The notes under the pieces: generated by a model | Told to the model about the DNA's origin: nothing | What the model saw: the letters and a program-made list of their open reading frames with translations, nothing else | The model's database searches: none | Shown here: positions 38,311 to 46,821 of the stretch, one piece after another | Position numbering within the stretch: the first letter of the stretch is position 1 | Layout of the letters: every line of letters starts with the position of its first letter | From: Streptomyces sp. NBC_00775 | Lineage (GTDB): Bacteria > Actinomycetota > Actinomycetes > Streptomycetales > Streptomycetaceae | Reading direction: 5' to 3' | Assembly: GCF_036347135.1 (NCBI RefSeq) | Contig: NZ_CP108938.1 | Coordinates: 4,154,001 to 4,218,000, forward strand | DNA: 64,000 bases | Program-made: the position numbers and the translations under genes

Positions 38311-39705
38311 CTATCCGATCTCGAAGCCGAACTGTGCCTTCGTGTAGGGCGCCCCGATCGCCTTCCCGCCGAACACGAGCGCCGCGTCCGGCACGATCCC
38401 GGTCGGGCGGCCGCGCAGCGACCAGACCGAGCCGTTGCCGTTGTTCTCGCTCGGGCCGCTCGCGGCCAGGTCGGCGTAGCCGTTGCCGTTGATGTCGAGC
38501 AGCTGGAGGCCGTAGCCGAAGTCGTCGCCGGCCTCGTTCGTGCCGGGGATGCCGGCGGTGTTCTGGCTGATGAACTGGGCGCCGGTGGCGGTGAGGCCGG
38601 AGCGGCTGCCATGCAGGAGGGTGACGGCGCCGGCGCACTGGGCCTCGCCCAGGCTCTCGCAGGGGGCGCCGATGGCGACATCGTCGTACCCGTCGCCGTT
38701 GACGTCCCCGGCGGCCACGGCCTCACCCCACAGGTCGTTGCTCTCGTCGGTTCCCGGCACACCCGGGCTGTCCTGCGTGAATGTCTTCCAGGTGGTGTCG
38801 GCGCCGATGCCGGAGGCCGAGCCGTACGCGATGTCGACCCGGTTGTCGTAGCCGACACCGTCGATCATGTCGTCGTATCCGTCGCCGTTGAGGTCGCCGA
38901 ACGCGACGCCGCGGTAGTTGCCGTTCGAGGCGGTGCGCACCAGTCCGGTGGCGGAGGCCTGGTACAGCTGCGTGCAGTAATTGCCGTCGCCGCAGTACAC
39001 CGTCAGCGCGAGGTCGTCGCGGCCGTCGCCGTTGACGTCTCCGACAGCGCCGTCCAGGACGTCGTAGTACTGGAGGTGGTCGGGATCGATCGGGGCGGTC
39101 GCGGCCGGGGTCGCGGTGCGGCTGACGGGGCCCGTCCAGAGGGTGGCGGTGGTGCCCGCCGGGTCGTCGCCGAGGCTGTGGCCGGGGCGGAACAGCGCCA
39201 GGTCGAGCTTGCCGTCGCCGTCGAAGTCGCCGGTCTGGGTTTTGTAGGCGGGCACCGACGTGCCTCCGGACAGGCCGTGCGACCCGCCCCAGACGACGAC
39301 CGCGTCACCGGTCAGGTCGGTGCCTATGACGAGGTCCGCGTACCCGTCGCCGTCCAGGTCGCCCTTCGACATCTGTGTTCCGAAGCCCTGGCCCTTGGTA
39401 GGACTGCCCGGAATGCCGCTGGTGGCACGGCTGATGACGGTCCGTCGGCTTGCGGAGGTCGCCGACAGTCCGTGCGGTCCGCCGTACATCACCGCCACAT
39501 AGCCGGCCTTGCTCATCCCGCCGACGGTGGCGTGGTTCGCGGCGATGGCGAGGTCCATGTATCCGTCACCGTTGAAGTCGTCGCGGACGGGGGCGGCGGT
39601 GGCGGCGGCCGCACCGTCGGCCGTGCCCAGCGAGCCGACCCCCAGGGCGAGGAGGGCCACCGCCAGCGGTCCTGCCCAACGAGCACGCGAACGCAGGGAA
39701 AACAT
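38311..39705 (-). CDS. Secreted FG-GAP (integrin-alpha-like beta-propeller) repeat protein
   Basis: 464 residues. Signal peptide at about 1-35 (VALLALGVGSLGTADGAAAA). Seven calcium-binding-type FG-GAP/VCBS repeats follow, recognisable by FNGDGYMDLAIA, DLDGDGYADLVIG, DFDGDGKLDLALF, DVNGDGRDDLALT, DLNGDGYDDMIDG, DVNGDGYDDVAIG and DINGNGYADLAAS. Predicted seven-bladed beta-propeller exported from the cell. No catalytic domain is attached, so binding of a ligand or polymer is the likely role. Confidence 0.88.
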   Translation of the reverse strand: MFSLRSRARWAGPLAVALLALGVGSLGTADGAAAATAAPVRDDFNGDGYMDLAIAANHATVGGMSKAGYVAVMYGGPHGLSATSASRRTVISRATSGIPGSPTKGQGFGTQMSKGDLDGDGYADLVIGTDLTGDAVVVWGGSHGLSGGTSVPAYKTQTGDFDGDGKLDLALFRPGHSLGDDPAGTTATLWTGPVSRTATPAATAPIDPDHLQYYDVLDGAVGDVNGDGRDDLALTVYCGDGNYCTQLYQASATGLVRTASNGNYRGVAFGDLNGDGYDDMIDGVGYDNRVDIAYGSASGIGADTTWKTFTQDSPGVPGTDESNDLWGEAVAAGDVNGDGYDDVAIGAPCESLGEAQCAGAVTLLHGSRSGLTATGAQFISQNTAGIPGTNEAGDDFGYGLQLLDINGNGYADLAASGPSENNGNGSVWSLRGRPTGIVPDAALVFGGKAIGAPYTKAQFGFEIG

Positions 39706-39782
39706 CGGCGAACCCTCCCATTACGGCTACATGGTCACCGCACGAGACTCTCCGGCTCAGGGTTTGGTTGTACCGAAGCCCG

Positions 39783-39842
39783 GTTCACGGACGCCCAGTT
39801 CACGGACGCCCAGTTCACGGACGCTCACGTCACGGACGCTCA
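39783..39842. repeat. Four tandem 15-bp units
   Basis: Units begin at 39783, 39798, 39813 and 39828 with consensus GTTCACGGACGCCCA; the first two are identical and the last two have changes. The last unit runs into the stop codon of the LCP gene, suggesting slippage growth at the gene end. Confidence 0.85.
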
Positions 39843-40913
39843 CTTCAGCGAGGCCCACAGATCGCTCGCCTCCGGCTCGTTCGCCACCACCCGGTTGGGG
39901 TCCGACGGAGCCGTCACCACCGGCATCATGACCGTCTTGACCTCGTCGGACGACAGCCCCTTGAGACTCTGGCCGAGCTTCATCAGCTCACCCAGCGAGT
40001 CCAGGCCCGTATCGGTCGTGAGGCTTCCGGTCACCGCGTCCGCGACCTTGTACAGCTTGGTGGGGTTGATGAGGAGGTCCGTCGAGGAGATCTGCTTCAA
40101 CAGCGCCTTCACCAGCTTCTGTTGGAGACCTATGCGCCCCAGGTCGCTGCCGTCGCCTATGCCGTGGCGGGTGCGGGCCAGCGCCAGCGCCTTGGTGCCG
40201 CCCAGGTGGTGTTCGCCGGCCTTCAGGTGCAGATGGCTCTTGTCGTCGTCGATGTCCTCGTCCGTGGTGACGGTGACGCCGCCGAGCGCGTCGACGAGCT
40301 TCGCGAAACCGGAGAAGTCGATCTCGATGTAGTGGTCCATACGGACGTTGGTCATCGATTCGACCGTCTTCACCGCGCAGACCGGACCGCCCACCGAATA
40401 GGCGCTGTTGAACATCGCGTTGTACGCCACCGATGTCGTCCCGCCCGACGACGTGGGGCACGAGGGGCGGGTCACCAGGGTGTCCCGGGGAATGCTCACC
40501 ACGGTCGCCTTGGTGCGGCCCTCGTCGATGTGGACGACCATCGCCGTGTCCGAGCGGGCGCCGGAGCTGTTGCCGCCGCCGAGCTTGGCGTTCGCCTTGC
40601 CGCTGCGGGAGTCGGAGCCGAGGACGAGGATGTTCACGGCGCCGCTGGGCAGCGGAGCGGCGGAGGCCGAGGCGGACGCGGACGCGGTCGGTGTCGTCAC
40701 CGCCTTCGCCGGACGGTCGTCGCCGAGCGCGCTGTTGATGTCGACGCTCTTGATGTTGTGGTTCAGATGCCAGTACGCCCAGCCCGCCCCCGCGGCGGAG
40801 AGTACGAGGGCGCCGGCGAGCACGACGCCGGCGGCCTTCACCAGGCTGGACCGCCGGTTGCCGCGTCTCGCGGCGCCCTCTTTGTCATCCCCGTGCTCGT
40901 CTTCAGAAGTCAC
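39840..40913 (-). CDS. LCP family (LytR-CpsA-Psr) glycopolymer ligase
   Basis: 357 residues. Short cytoplasmic tail, one membrane helix at about 25-47, then an extracellular LCP domain. Characteristic: NILVLGSDSRSG, RSDTAMVVHIDE, VSIPRDTLV, MDHYIEIDFSGFAKLVDALGGV, and ALALARTRHGIGDGSDLGRIGLQQ. LCP enzymes transfer wall glycopolymers such as teichoic acid or arabinogalactan-type chains from lipid carriers to peptidoglycan. The conserved Arg and Asp residues are present. It lacks the C-terminal LytR_C domain. Confidence 0.92.
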   Translation of the reverse strand: MTSEDEHGDDKEGAARRGNRRSSLVKAAGVVLAGALVLSAAGAGWAYWHLNHNIKSVDINSALGDDRPAKAVTTPTASASASASAAPLPSGAVNILVLGSDSRSGKANAKLGGGNSSGARSDTAMVVHIDEGRTKATVVSIPRDTLVTRPSCPTSSGGTTSVAYNAMFNSAYSVGGPVCAVKTVESMTNVRMDHYIEIDFSGFAKLVDALGGVTVTTDEDIDDDKSHLHLKAGEHHLGGTKALALARTRHGIGDGSDLGRIGLQQKLVKALLKQISSTDLLINPTKLYKVADAVTGSLTTDTGLDSLGELMKLGQSLKGLSSDEVKTVMMPVVTAPSDPNRVVANEPEASDLWASLK

Positions 40914-40998
40914 GCGGAGGAACGTAAGTCCGAATTATTACGAGCAGGAACCACTTCTCGGGTTTCCTTCGGAAAATCTCACACTTCTCAGGCGGACC

Positions 40999-42405
40999 TC
41001 AGCCCAGCGTCACTGTCGGCACCGGATTGCTGCCGCTCCATGACGAGTTGAACCCGAACGTCACCGAGCCGCCGTCCGCGACCGCCCCGTTGTAGGAGGC
41101 GTTGACGCAGCTCACGGCCGCACCCGATTGTGTACAGGTCGCGTTCCAGGCCTGCGTGATCTGCTGGCCCGCGCCGTAGGTCCAGCTCACCTTCCACGAC
41201 GACAGCGCGGCCCCGGAGCAGGCGATCTTCACCTGGCCCGTGAACCCCGTGTTCCACTGGTTCGTGACGCTGTACGTCGCCGTGCACGCGCCCGTCGTCG
41301 GAGGTGTGGTCGTCCCGCCGAGCGAGGTCGCGATCGCGTAGTACGCCGGTTTCGGCGCGTAGTTCTCGTCGTACGGTGTCGCCGCGCCGTATCCCGAGAA
41401 GACGTCCGGGATCCAGGAGTCGGAGTCCGTGAAGCCCCAGACGGTGACGCCGTAGCACCGGGTCACGGCCACGCACGCGTCGAACACGGCCTTGTAGTCG
41501 GCGGCCTGCTGCGCCAGCTTCGTGCTGTCGGACGGGAGTTGCATCCGGATGTCCAGCTCGGTGATCGCGACGTCGACGCCGAGGTCGGCGAAGCGCTGGA
41601 TGTTCTGCTGGAGCGTGGACGGCACCTGGCCGAGGATGAGGTGGGCCTGGAGGCCGACCCCGTCGATGGGGACGCCACGGTCCTTCAGCGACTTGACCAG
41701 GTTGTAGAGGGCGGTGCTCTTCGCGTTGACGCCCTCGACGTTGTAGTCGTTGATGTAGAGCTTGGCGCTCGGGTCGGCCGCGTGGGCCCAGGTCAGGGCG
41801 TTGGCGATGTAGTCGGCGCCGAGGCCGTTGTACCAGAGGGTCGAGCGGTAGGTGCCGTCCTCGTTGAAGGGCTCGTTGACCACGTCCCAGGCGGCCAGCT
41901 TGCCTTTGTAGCGGGTGACTTCGGTGGTGATGTGGTCCTGGAGCAGGGTGCTCAGTTCGGCGGACGTCCAGGTGCCGTTCGTCAGCCAGCTCGGGTTCTG
42001 GCTGTGCCAGACCAGGGTGTGGCCGCGCACCTGCTGGTTGTGGGCCTGCGCGAAGGCGACGATCTGGTCGGCCTCGGCCCAGTTGTAGGTGCCCCGGGTG
42101 GGCTCGACGGAGCCCCATTTCATGGCGTTGCCCGGGGTCAGCGAGTTGAACTGGGCCCCGGCGATGTCGCCGTATGTCCCGGTGAGTTTGGAGCCGGTGA
42201 CGGCGGTGCCGATGACCTTGCCCTTGGCGGCGGCGAGGTCGCGGAGCGGGGTGTCCGCGGCGTGCGCCGTCGTACCGGCCGCGAGCAGGGCGCCCACGGC
42301 CGCGGCGCCCGTGAGCAGGGCGGTGAGGCGCGAGCGTAACGAGGTTCTGGGGGTTCGCGAGCGTAACGAGGTTCTGGGGGTTCTGGGGGTTCTGGAGGTT
42401 CTCAT
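40999..42405 (-). CDS. Secreted endo-1,4-beta-xylanase: GH10 plus CBM2, with two TTA codons
   Basis: 468 residues from the ATG at 42405 (GGAGG eight bases upstream). A signal peptide with an unusually long Arg/Thr/Ser-rich n-region (1-26) ends near THAADT. GH10 domain about 45-350: acid/base Glu in WDVVNEPFNED (about 177) and nucleophile Glu in ITELDIRM (about 283). A short Thr/Pro linker leads to a family 2 carbohydrate-binding module (about 371-468). Leu14 and Leu23 are both TTA, so translation should depend on bldA tRNA. First enzyme of the xylan locus, with an operator at 42417. Confidence 0.95.
   Translation of the reverse strand: MRTSRTPRTPRTSLRSRTPRTSLRSRLTALLTGAAAVGALLAAGTTAHAADTPLRDLAAAKGKVIGTAVTGSKLTGTYGDIAGAQFNSLTPGNAMKWGSVEPTRGTYNWAEADQIVAFAQAHNQQVRGHTLVWHSQNPSWLTNGTWTSAELSTLLQDHITTEVTRYKGKLAAWDVVNEPFNEDGTYRSTLWYNGLGADYIANALTWAHAADPSAKLYINDYNVEGVNAKSTALYNLVKSLKDRGVPIDGVGLQAHLILGQVPSTLQQNIQRFADLGVDVAITELDIRMQLPSDSTKLAQQAADYKAVFDACVAVTRCYGVTVWGFTDSDSWIPDVFSGYGAATPYDENYAPKPAYYAIATSLGGTTTPPTTGACTATYSVTNQWNTGFTGQVKIACSGAALSSWKVSWTYGAGQQITQAWNATCTQSGAAVSCVNASYNGAVADGGSVTFGFNSSWSGSNPVPTVTLG
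42329..42382. repeat. 27-bp tandem duplication inside the xylanase signal peptide
   Basis: Two identical in-frame 27-bp copies (42329-42355 and 42356-42382). Each encodes nine residues and each carries one TTA leucine codon (42337-42339 and 42364-42366 on the minus strand). Confidence 0.95.
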
Positions 42406-42416
42406 TGCGGGTGCCT

Positions 42417-42429
42417 CCGAAAGTTTCGG
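42417..42429. promoter_or_regulatory. Palindromic operator upstream of the xylanase
   Basis: CCGAAAGTTTCGG, a perfect 13-bp palindrome 12 bases before the xylanase start codon. It has the form CGAAA-N-TTTCG expected for a LacI-type repressor of xylan genes. One of four similar sites in this locus. Confidence 0.75.
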
Positions 42430-42513
42430 TCGTGCAACCGATTGACTTCGGAGCAGTGTGGGACCGCTCCCATCCCTCGTCAAGACATCCGTCACGGCCG
42501 TATCCCCAGGCCT

Positions 42514-43551
42514 CTACGCCGGGGGCGCGCCGGTGCTGCTGCGCACCACGAGGCTTGTGGCCAGTTCCACTCTTGTCGCCGCCGACGCCCCCTGCTCACG
42601 CCCCAGTTCGAGCACCAGCCGCGCCGCCGCCTCCGCCATCTCCGTCAGCGGCTGCCGTACGGTCGTCAGCGGCGGCCCGACCCAGCGCGCCACCGGCAGA
42701 TCGTCGAACCCGACGACACTCAGGTCCTCGGGAACGCGCAGCCCCAGCTCGCGCGCGGCCTCGTACAGGCCGAGCGCCTGGAGGTCGTTGCCCGCGAAGA
42801 CGGCGGTGGGCCGGTTCGGCGAGCGCAGCAGTTCGAGCCCCGCCCGGTACCCGCTCTCGTGGTGGAAGTTGCCCGGCCGGATCAGCGCCGGGTCGACCGG
42901 CAGCCCCGCCGTCTCCAGCGCGGCGCGATAGCCGTCGACCCGGGCGCGGCTGCACATCATCCGCGAAGGCCCGCTGATCGCGCCGATCCGGGTGTGGCCC
43001 AGCTCGACGAGATGGCGGGTCGCGGCCAGCCCGCCGTGCCAGTTGGTGGCGCCGATCGACGGCACGTCGTCGCCGGGGTCGCCGGCCGGGTCCATCACCA
43101 CGAACGGGATGGACCTGCTGGTCAGCAGCGCCCGTCCGGACTCGTCGAGCCCGGACAGCACGAGGATCACCCCGTACGGGCGGCGCGCGGCGACCTGGTC
43201 GGCCCAGGTGCGGCCGGGGGTCAGCCGCCCCGCGCTCTCGGAGAGGACCACGCTCAGCCCCTCGTCCCGGGCGACGTTCTCGACGCCCCGGATCACCTCC
43301 ATCGCCCAGGCGCTCTCCAGCTCGTGGAAGACCAGGTCGATGAGGGGTGACCGGGTCGCCTCGGCCCTGCGCCGCCGGTAGCCGTACGAGCGCAGCAGCT
43401 CCTCGACGCGGGTGCGGGTCGCCGGGGCCACGTCGGCGCGGCCGTTGAGTACCTTCGAAACAGTCGGAGCCGATACGCCGGCCTCGCGGGCGATCTCGGC
43501 GAGCGTCGCGGTCTGCGTCGACCGTGCGGTCAGCGGCTTCGAGGGGTTCAT
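42514..43551 (-). CDS. LacI-family repressor A of the xylan locus
   Basis: 345 residues from the ATG at 43551; ATG 43575 and GTG 43608 are alternatives. Helix-turn-helix at about residues 16-40 (LAEIAREAGVSAPTVSKVL), then the periplasmic-binding-like sensor domain (DLVFHELESAWAMEVIRGVE, GFDDLPVARWVGPPLTTVRQP). It closely resembles the second LacI gene at 49482 over the whole length. Located between the xylanase and GH3 genes; likely senses a xylo-oligosaccharide. Candidate operators lie in its own promoter, at 43633-43645. Confidence 0.9.
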   Translation of the reverse strand: MNPSKPLTARSTQTATLAEIAREAGVSAPTVSKVLNGRADVAPATRTRVEELLRSYGYRRRRAEATRSPLIDLVFHELESAWAMEVIRGVENVARDEGLSVVLSESAGRLTPGRTWADQVAARRPYGVILVLSGLDESGRALLTSRSIPFVVMDPAGDPGDDVPSIGATNWHGGLAATRHLVELGHTRIGAISGPSRMMCSRARVDGYRAALETAGLPVDPALIRPGNFHHESGYRAGLELLRSPNRPTAVFAGNDLQALGLYEAARELGLRVPEDLSVVGFDDLPVARWVGPPLTTVRQPLTEMAEAAARLVLELGREQGASAATRVELATSLVVRSSTGAPPA

Positions 43552-43632
43552 GGGCGCGATCGTAGCCTCGCGCATCGACGCGTCGAACCCCCTTTTGACG
43601 CCATACACCTCCCGGAAAGTTCGCGGTGCGGC

Positions 43633-43645
43633 TCGAAAGATTCGA
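43633..43645. promoter_or_regulatory. Palindromic operator upstream of LacI regulator A
   Basis: TCGAA-AGA-TTCGA, perfect 5-bp arms, preceded at about 43614 by a weaker GGAAAGTTC. It sits about 82-94 bp before the repressor start and just before the end of the GH3 gene, pointing to autoregulation. Confidence 0.55.
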
Positions 43646-43648
43646 ACA

Positions 43649-45895
43649 TCACTTCACCCGCACCTCGCATCGCATCCGCCGCCCGGGCCCCACCACCCGC
43701 TCGGGCCCGGTCAGCGTGACCGGCACCGCGTACCGCACGTCGCCGTCGGCGCTGGACACCCCCAACCGCAGTTCCAGCGCACCCGGTTCGACGATCCGGT
43801 CCCCGTCGGGTCCGGTGTACGCGGCCAGGTCCGCCGGGACCGTGAAGTGCGCCTCCGCCGACGCCCCCGCCTCCAGCGGCACCCGCGCGTAGCCGATCAG
43901 CCGGGCCACCGGTCGCGCCACCTTGCCGACCGGGTCGTGCAGATAGAGCTGGACGACCTCCGTACCGGCCCGCTCCCCCGTGTTGCGGACGGTCAGCCGC
44001 AGCGTCGTCTCGCCGTCCGTCGCGAACGTGGCGTCGTCGACCGTCGGCTCCTGCCAGGCGTACGACGTGTAGGACAGACCGTGCCCGAACGGGAACAGCG
44101 GCGTCGGGTCGAGGGTGCTCGCCCCGCCGCGCTGCCCGAGCGGCGGGGCGAGATACGTCCACGGCTGTCCGGCGGGGTCGCGCGGCACGCTCACCGGAAG
44201 CCGCCCCGACGGGTTGACCCGCCCCGACAGGACCCCGGCCAGCGCGGGCCCGCCCTCCTGGCCGGCGAAGAACGCCTGCACCACCGCCGCGCACCGGTCC
44301 GCCCAGCGCCCGAGCGCGTAGGGCCGCCCGGAGAGCAGCACCAGTACCACCGGTGTCCCGGAGGCCAGCGCCTTGTCCACCAACTCTGCTTGTCCGTCGG
44401 GTAGTTCGAGGTCGGCCGCGTCGCAGCCCTCGCCGGACGTGCCGCGTCCGAACAGCCCCGAGCGGTCGCCGACCGCGACCACGCACACGTCGGCCGCCGC
44501 CGGGTCGTCCCCGAACTCGGCGTCCGGCAGCTCCGCGCGCAGCGCTTCGAGCAGCGTCGGTACGGCGACGCCCATCGGGACGTCGGGGTGGTCGAGGAGG
44601 ACATGGCGGGGGAAGGTGTAGCAGCCGAGCATGGCCGCCGGGTCGTCGGCGAGCGGGCCGAGTACGGCGATCCGCCGCACGCCGGGCGCGAGCGGCAGTG
44701 TGCCGGTGCCGGTGCCCTCCCGGTCGCCGTTGGCCAGCAGCACGACCGACTCCTCCGCCAACTGCCGTGCCAGTTCCCGCATTTGCGGCGGATTGAAGTC
44801 GACCGGGCCGTCCGCGGCCGGGGGCGCCCAGTCGGGGTCCAGCAGCCCCAGCTCGCACTTCTGCGTCAGGACGCGCAGCGCGGCCCGGTCCACCAGCTCC
44901 TCGTCGACCGGCCCGGATCCGTAGCACCGTACGGCGGGCAGCTCCACGTCCACGCCCGCCGCGAGGGCGAGCGCCGCCGCCCCCGCCGGGGAGTCGGTGA
45001 GCCCGTGCGCCGACTCCAGGAAGGACACCGCGAAATAGTCGGCGACGACCGTGCCGGTGAACTGCCATTCCTCGCGCAGGAGTTGGGTGAGGAGCCCGTA
45101 GTGCGCGTGCGCGGGCAGCCCGTCGACGTCGTTGTACGCCGCCATCACCGACCGCGCCCCGCCCTCCCGCAGGGCCATCTCGAACGGCGGCAGGATGACG
45201 TCCGCCAGTTCGCGCGGGCCGATCGACGCGGGCGCGTGGTTGCGGGCGCCGCGCGAGGCCGAGTACCCGGCGAAGTGCTTGAGGGTGGCGACGACGCCCG
45301 CCGACTCCAGCCCCTGGACGTAGGCGGTGCCGACGGTCGCCACGAGGTAGGGATCCTCGCCGATCGACTCCTCCGTGCGGCCCCAGCGCGGGTCCCGCAC
45401 GACGTCGAGGACGGGGGCCAGCCCCTGGTGGATGCCGGCGGCCCGCATGGTGGCGCCGATCGACGACGCCATCTCCTTCACCAGGGCGGGGTCGAAGCTC
45501 GCGCCCCAGGCGAGCGGGGTCGGGAAGATCGTCGCCTGCCAGGCGGTGAACCCGGTGAGGCACTCCTCGTGCGCGACGGCGGGCAGCCCGAAGCGGTTCG
45601 CGGAGCGTACGCGTTCCTGGAGGGAGGCGAGCCGGGCCGTGCCCTCCGCCGGAGCGACGGGCGCGGTACCGAAGGGGCGGGTCAACTGGCCCAGCCCGTG
45701 CGGGAGAAGCTCGGTCAGGTCGATGTCCTCGGACAGGGCGTGCTGGAGCGGCGCCATGTCACCGCCCGGGGTCTCGTTCGAGCCGGGCCAGACGCTGTAG
45801 AGCTGGGCGATCTTCTCCTGCAGGGTCATCCGGGCGAGCAGATCGGCGGCGCGGACGCCTGCGGGCAGAGCGGGGTCCTGCCAGGGGTGGATCAT
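43649..45895 (-). CDS. Cytoplasmic GH3 beta-xylosidase / beta-glucosidase
   Basis: 748 residues from the ATG at 45895 (GTGAGGAG upstream). No signal peptide, consistent with hydrolysis of imported oligosaccharides. N-terminal TIM-barrel domain (LQEKIAQLYSVWPG, GLAPVLDVVRDPRWGRTEES, KHFAGYSASRGARNHAP) with nucleophile Asp in VVADYFAVSF (about 285). An alpha/beta sandwich (LADDPAAMLGCY) and a C-terminal fibronectin-III-like domain follow (NTGERAGTEVVQLYLHD). Last gene of the importer operon; matches the arrangement of bxlEFG-bxlA loci, hence the xylosidase suggestion. Confidence 0.9.
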   Translation of the reverse strand: MIHPWQDPALPAGVRAADLLARMTLQEKIAQLYSVWPGSNETPGGDMAPLQHALSEDIDLTELLPHGLGQLTRPFGTAPVAPAEGTARLASLQERVRSANRFGLPAVAHEECLTGFTAWQATIFPTPLAWGASFDPALVKEMASSIGATMRAAGIHQGLAPVLDVVRDPRWGRTEESIGEDPYLVATVGTAYVQGLESAGVVATLKHFAGYSASRGARNHAPASIGPRELADVILPPFEMALREGGARSVMAAYNDVDGLPAHAHYGLLTQLLREEWQFTGTVVADYFAVSFLESAHGLTDSPAGAAALALAAGVDVELPAVRCYGSGPVDEELVDRAALRVLTQKCELGLLDPDWAPPAADGPVDFNPPQMRELARQLAEESVVLLANGDREGTGTGTLPLAPGVRRIAVLGPLADDPAAMLGCYTFPRHVLLDHPDVPMGVAVPTLLEALRAELPDAEFGDDPAAADVCVVAVGDRSGLFGRGTSGEGCDAADLELPDGQAELVDKALASGTPVVLVLLSGRPYALGRWADRCAAVVQAFFAGQEGGPALAGVLSGRVNPSGRLPVSVPRDPAGQPWTYLAPPLGQRGGASTLDPTPLFPFGHGLSYTSYAWQEPTVDDATFATDGETTLRLTVRNTGERAGTEVVQLYLHDPVGKVARPVARLIGYARVPLEAGASAEAHFTVPADLAAYTGPDGDRIVEPGALELRLGVSSADGDVRYAVPVTLTGPERVVGPGRRMRCEVRVK

Positions 45896-45936
45896 GTAAC
45901 TCCTCACGTGGAGAGGGGATGGGCCCCTGAGACGGG

Positions 45937-46821
45937 TCAGCCCTTGGTCGCGCCGAGCGTGATGCCGCCGATGAGCTGCCGCTCGGCGACCGCGTAGAAG
46001 GCGAGGGCGGGCACCATGGCGAGCACCAGATAGGCGAAGATGCGGGCCACGTCGGAGGCGTACTGGCCCTGGAACTGCTGGATGCCGACCGGGATCGTCC
46101 ACCAGGTGGGTTCGCTGAAGACGAGCAGCGGCAGCAGGAACTGGTTCCAACTGCCCACGATGGCAAGGACGGAGACGGTGCCGAGCGCGGGCCGGGCCAG
46201 CGGCAGCAGGATCCGCCAGAAGAACCCGAAGCGGGTGCAGCCGTCGAGGGTCGCCGCCTCCTCCAGCTCCGCCGGGATCTCCCGGAAGAAGCCGCGCAGG
46301 ATGATGATCGTCACCGGCAGTCCGAAGGCCGCCTCGGGCAGGATCACACCCCACGGGTTGTCCAGCAGCCCGAAGGTGCGCAGCAGGATGAACAGCGGCA
46401 GGATCGCCACCGCGAACGGGAACATCAGCCCCATCGTGAACAGGGTGAACATCAACTCCCGTCCACGGAAGGAGAACCGGGCGAGCGCGAACGCCGCCAG
46501 GGCCGCCACCGACACCGTGAGCAGGGTGGCGCCCACCGCGATCACCGTGCTGCTGCCGATGGCCCGCCAGAACGAGCCCGAGCCGAGCAGCGAGGTGTAG
46601 TTCGAGGTCACCCACGGCGAGGGCAGCCCGAACGGGTTGGAGGAGAGCTGGTCGGTGGACTTGAAGCCGGAGATCAGGGCGTAGAGGAGCGGGGTGACCA
46701 TGAAGACGCCGACCACCCAGAGGATCACGTACACGGGGAGGGAGCGCAGCCGTCGGCGCCGCCGCACCTCCTTCGGTGTCCCCGTCGTGGCGGTCACCGG
46801 GGTCCCCGTCGTGGCGCTCAT
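45937..46821 (-). CDS. Sugar ABC transporter permease (inner component 2)
   Basis: 294 residues with six predicted helices; MalG/CUT1-type permease. The EAA loop reads EEAATLDGCTRFGFFWRILL, the contact site for the shared ATPase (an MsiK-type protein encoded elsewhere). Its start overlaps the stop codon of the previous permease gene by four bases. Imports oligosaccharides together with the upstream permease and binding protein. Confidence 0.93.
   Translation of the reverse strand: MSATTGTPVTATTGTPKEVRRRRRLRSLPVYVILWVVGVFMVTPLLYALISGFKSTDQLSSNPFGLPSPWVTSNYTSLLGSGSFWRAIGSSTVIAVGATLLTVSVAALAAFALARFSFRGRELMFTLFTMGLMFPFAVAILPLFILLRTFGLLDNPWGVILPEAAFGLPVTIIILRGFFREIPAELEEAATLDGCTRFGFFWRILLPLARPALGTVSVLAIVGSWNQFLLPLLVFSEPTWWTIPVGIQQFQGQYASDVARIFAYLVLAMVPALAFYAVAERQLIGGITLGATKG

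Noticed and set aside
38157-38858. 233-codon minus-strand frame overlapping the FG-GAP gene
   Set aside because: Thr/Ala/Arg-rich shadow frame; the overlapping frame has regular calcium-binding repeats.
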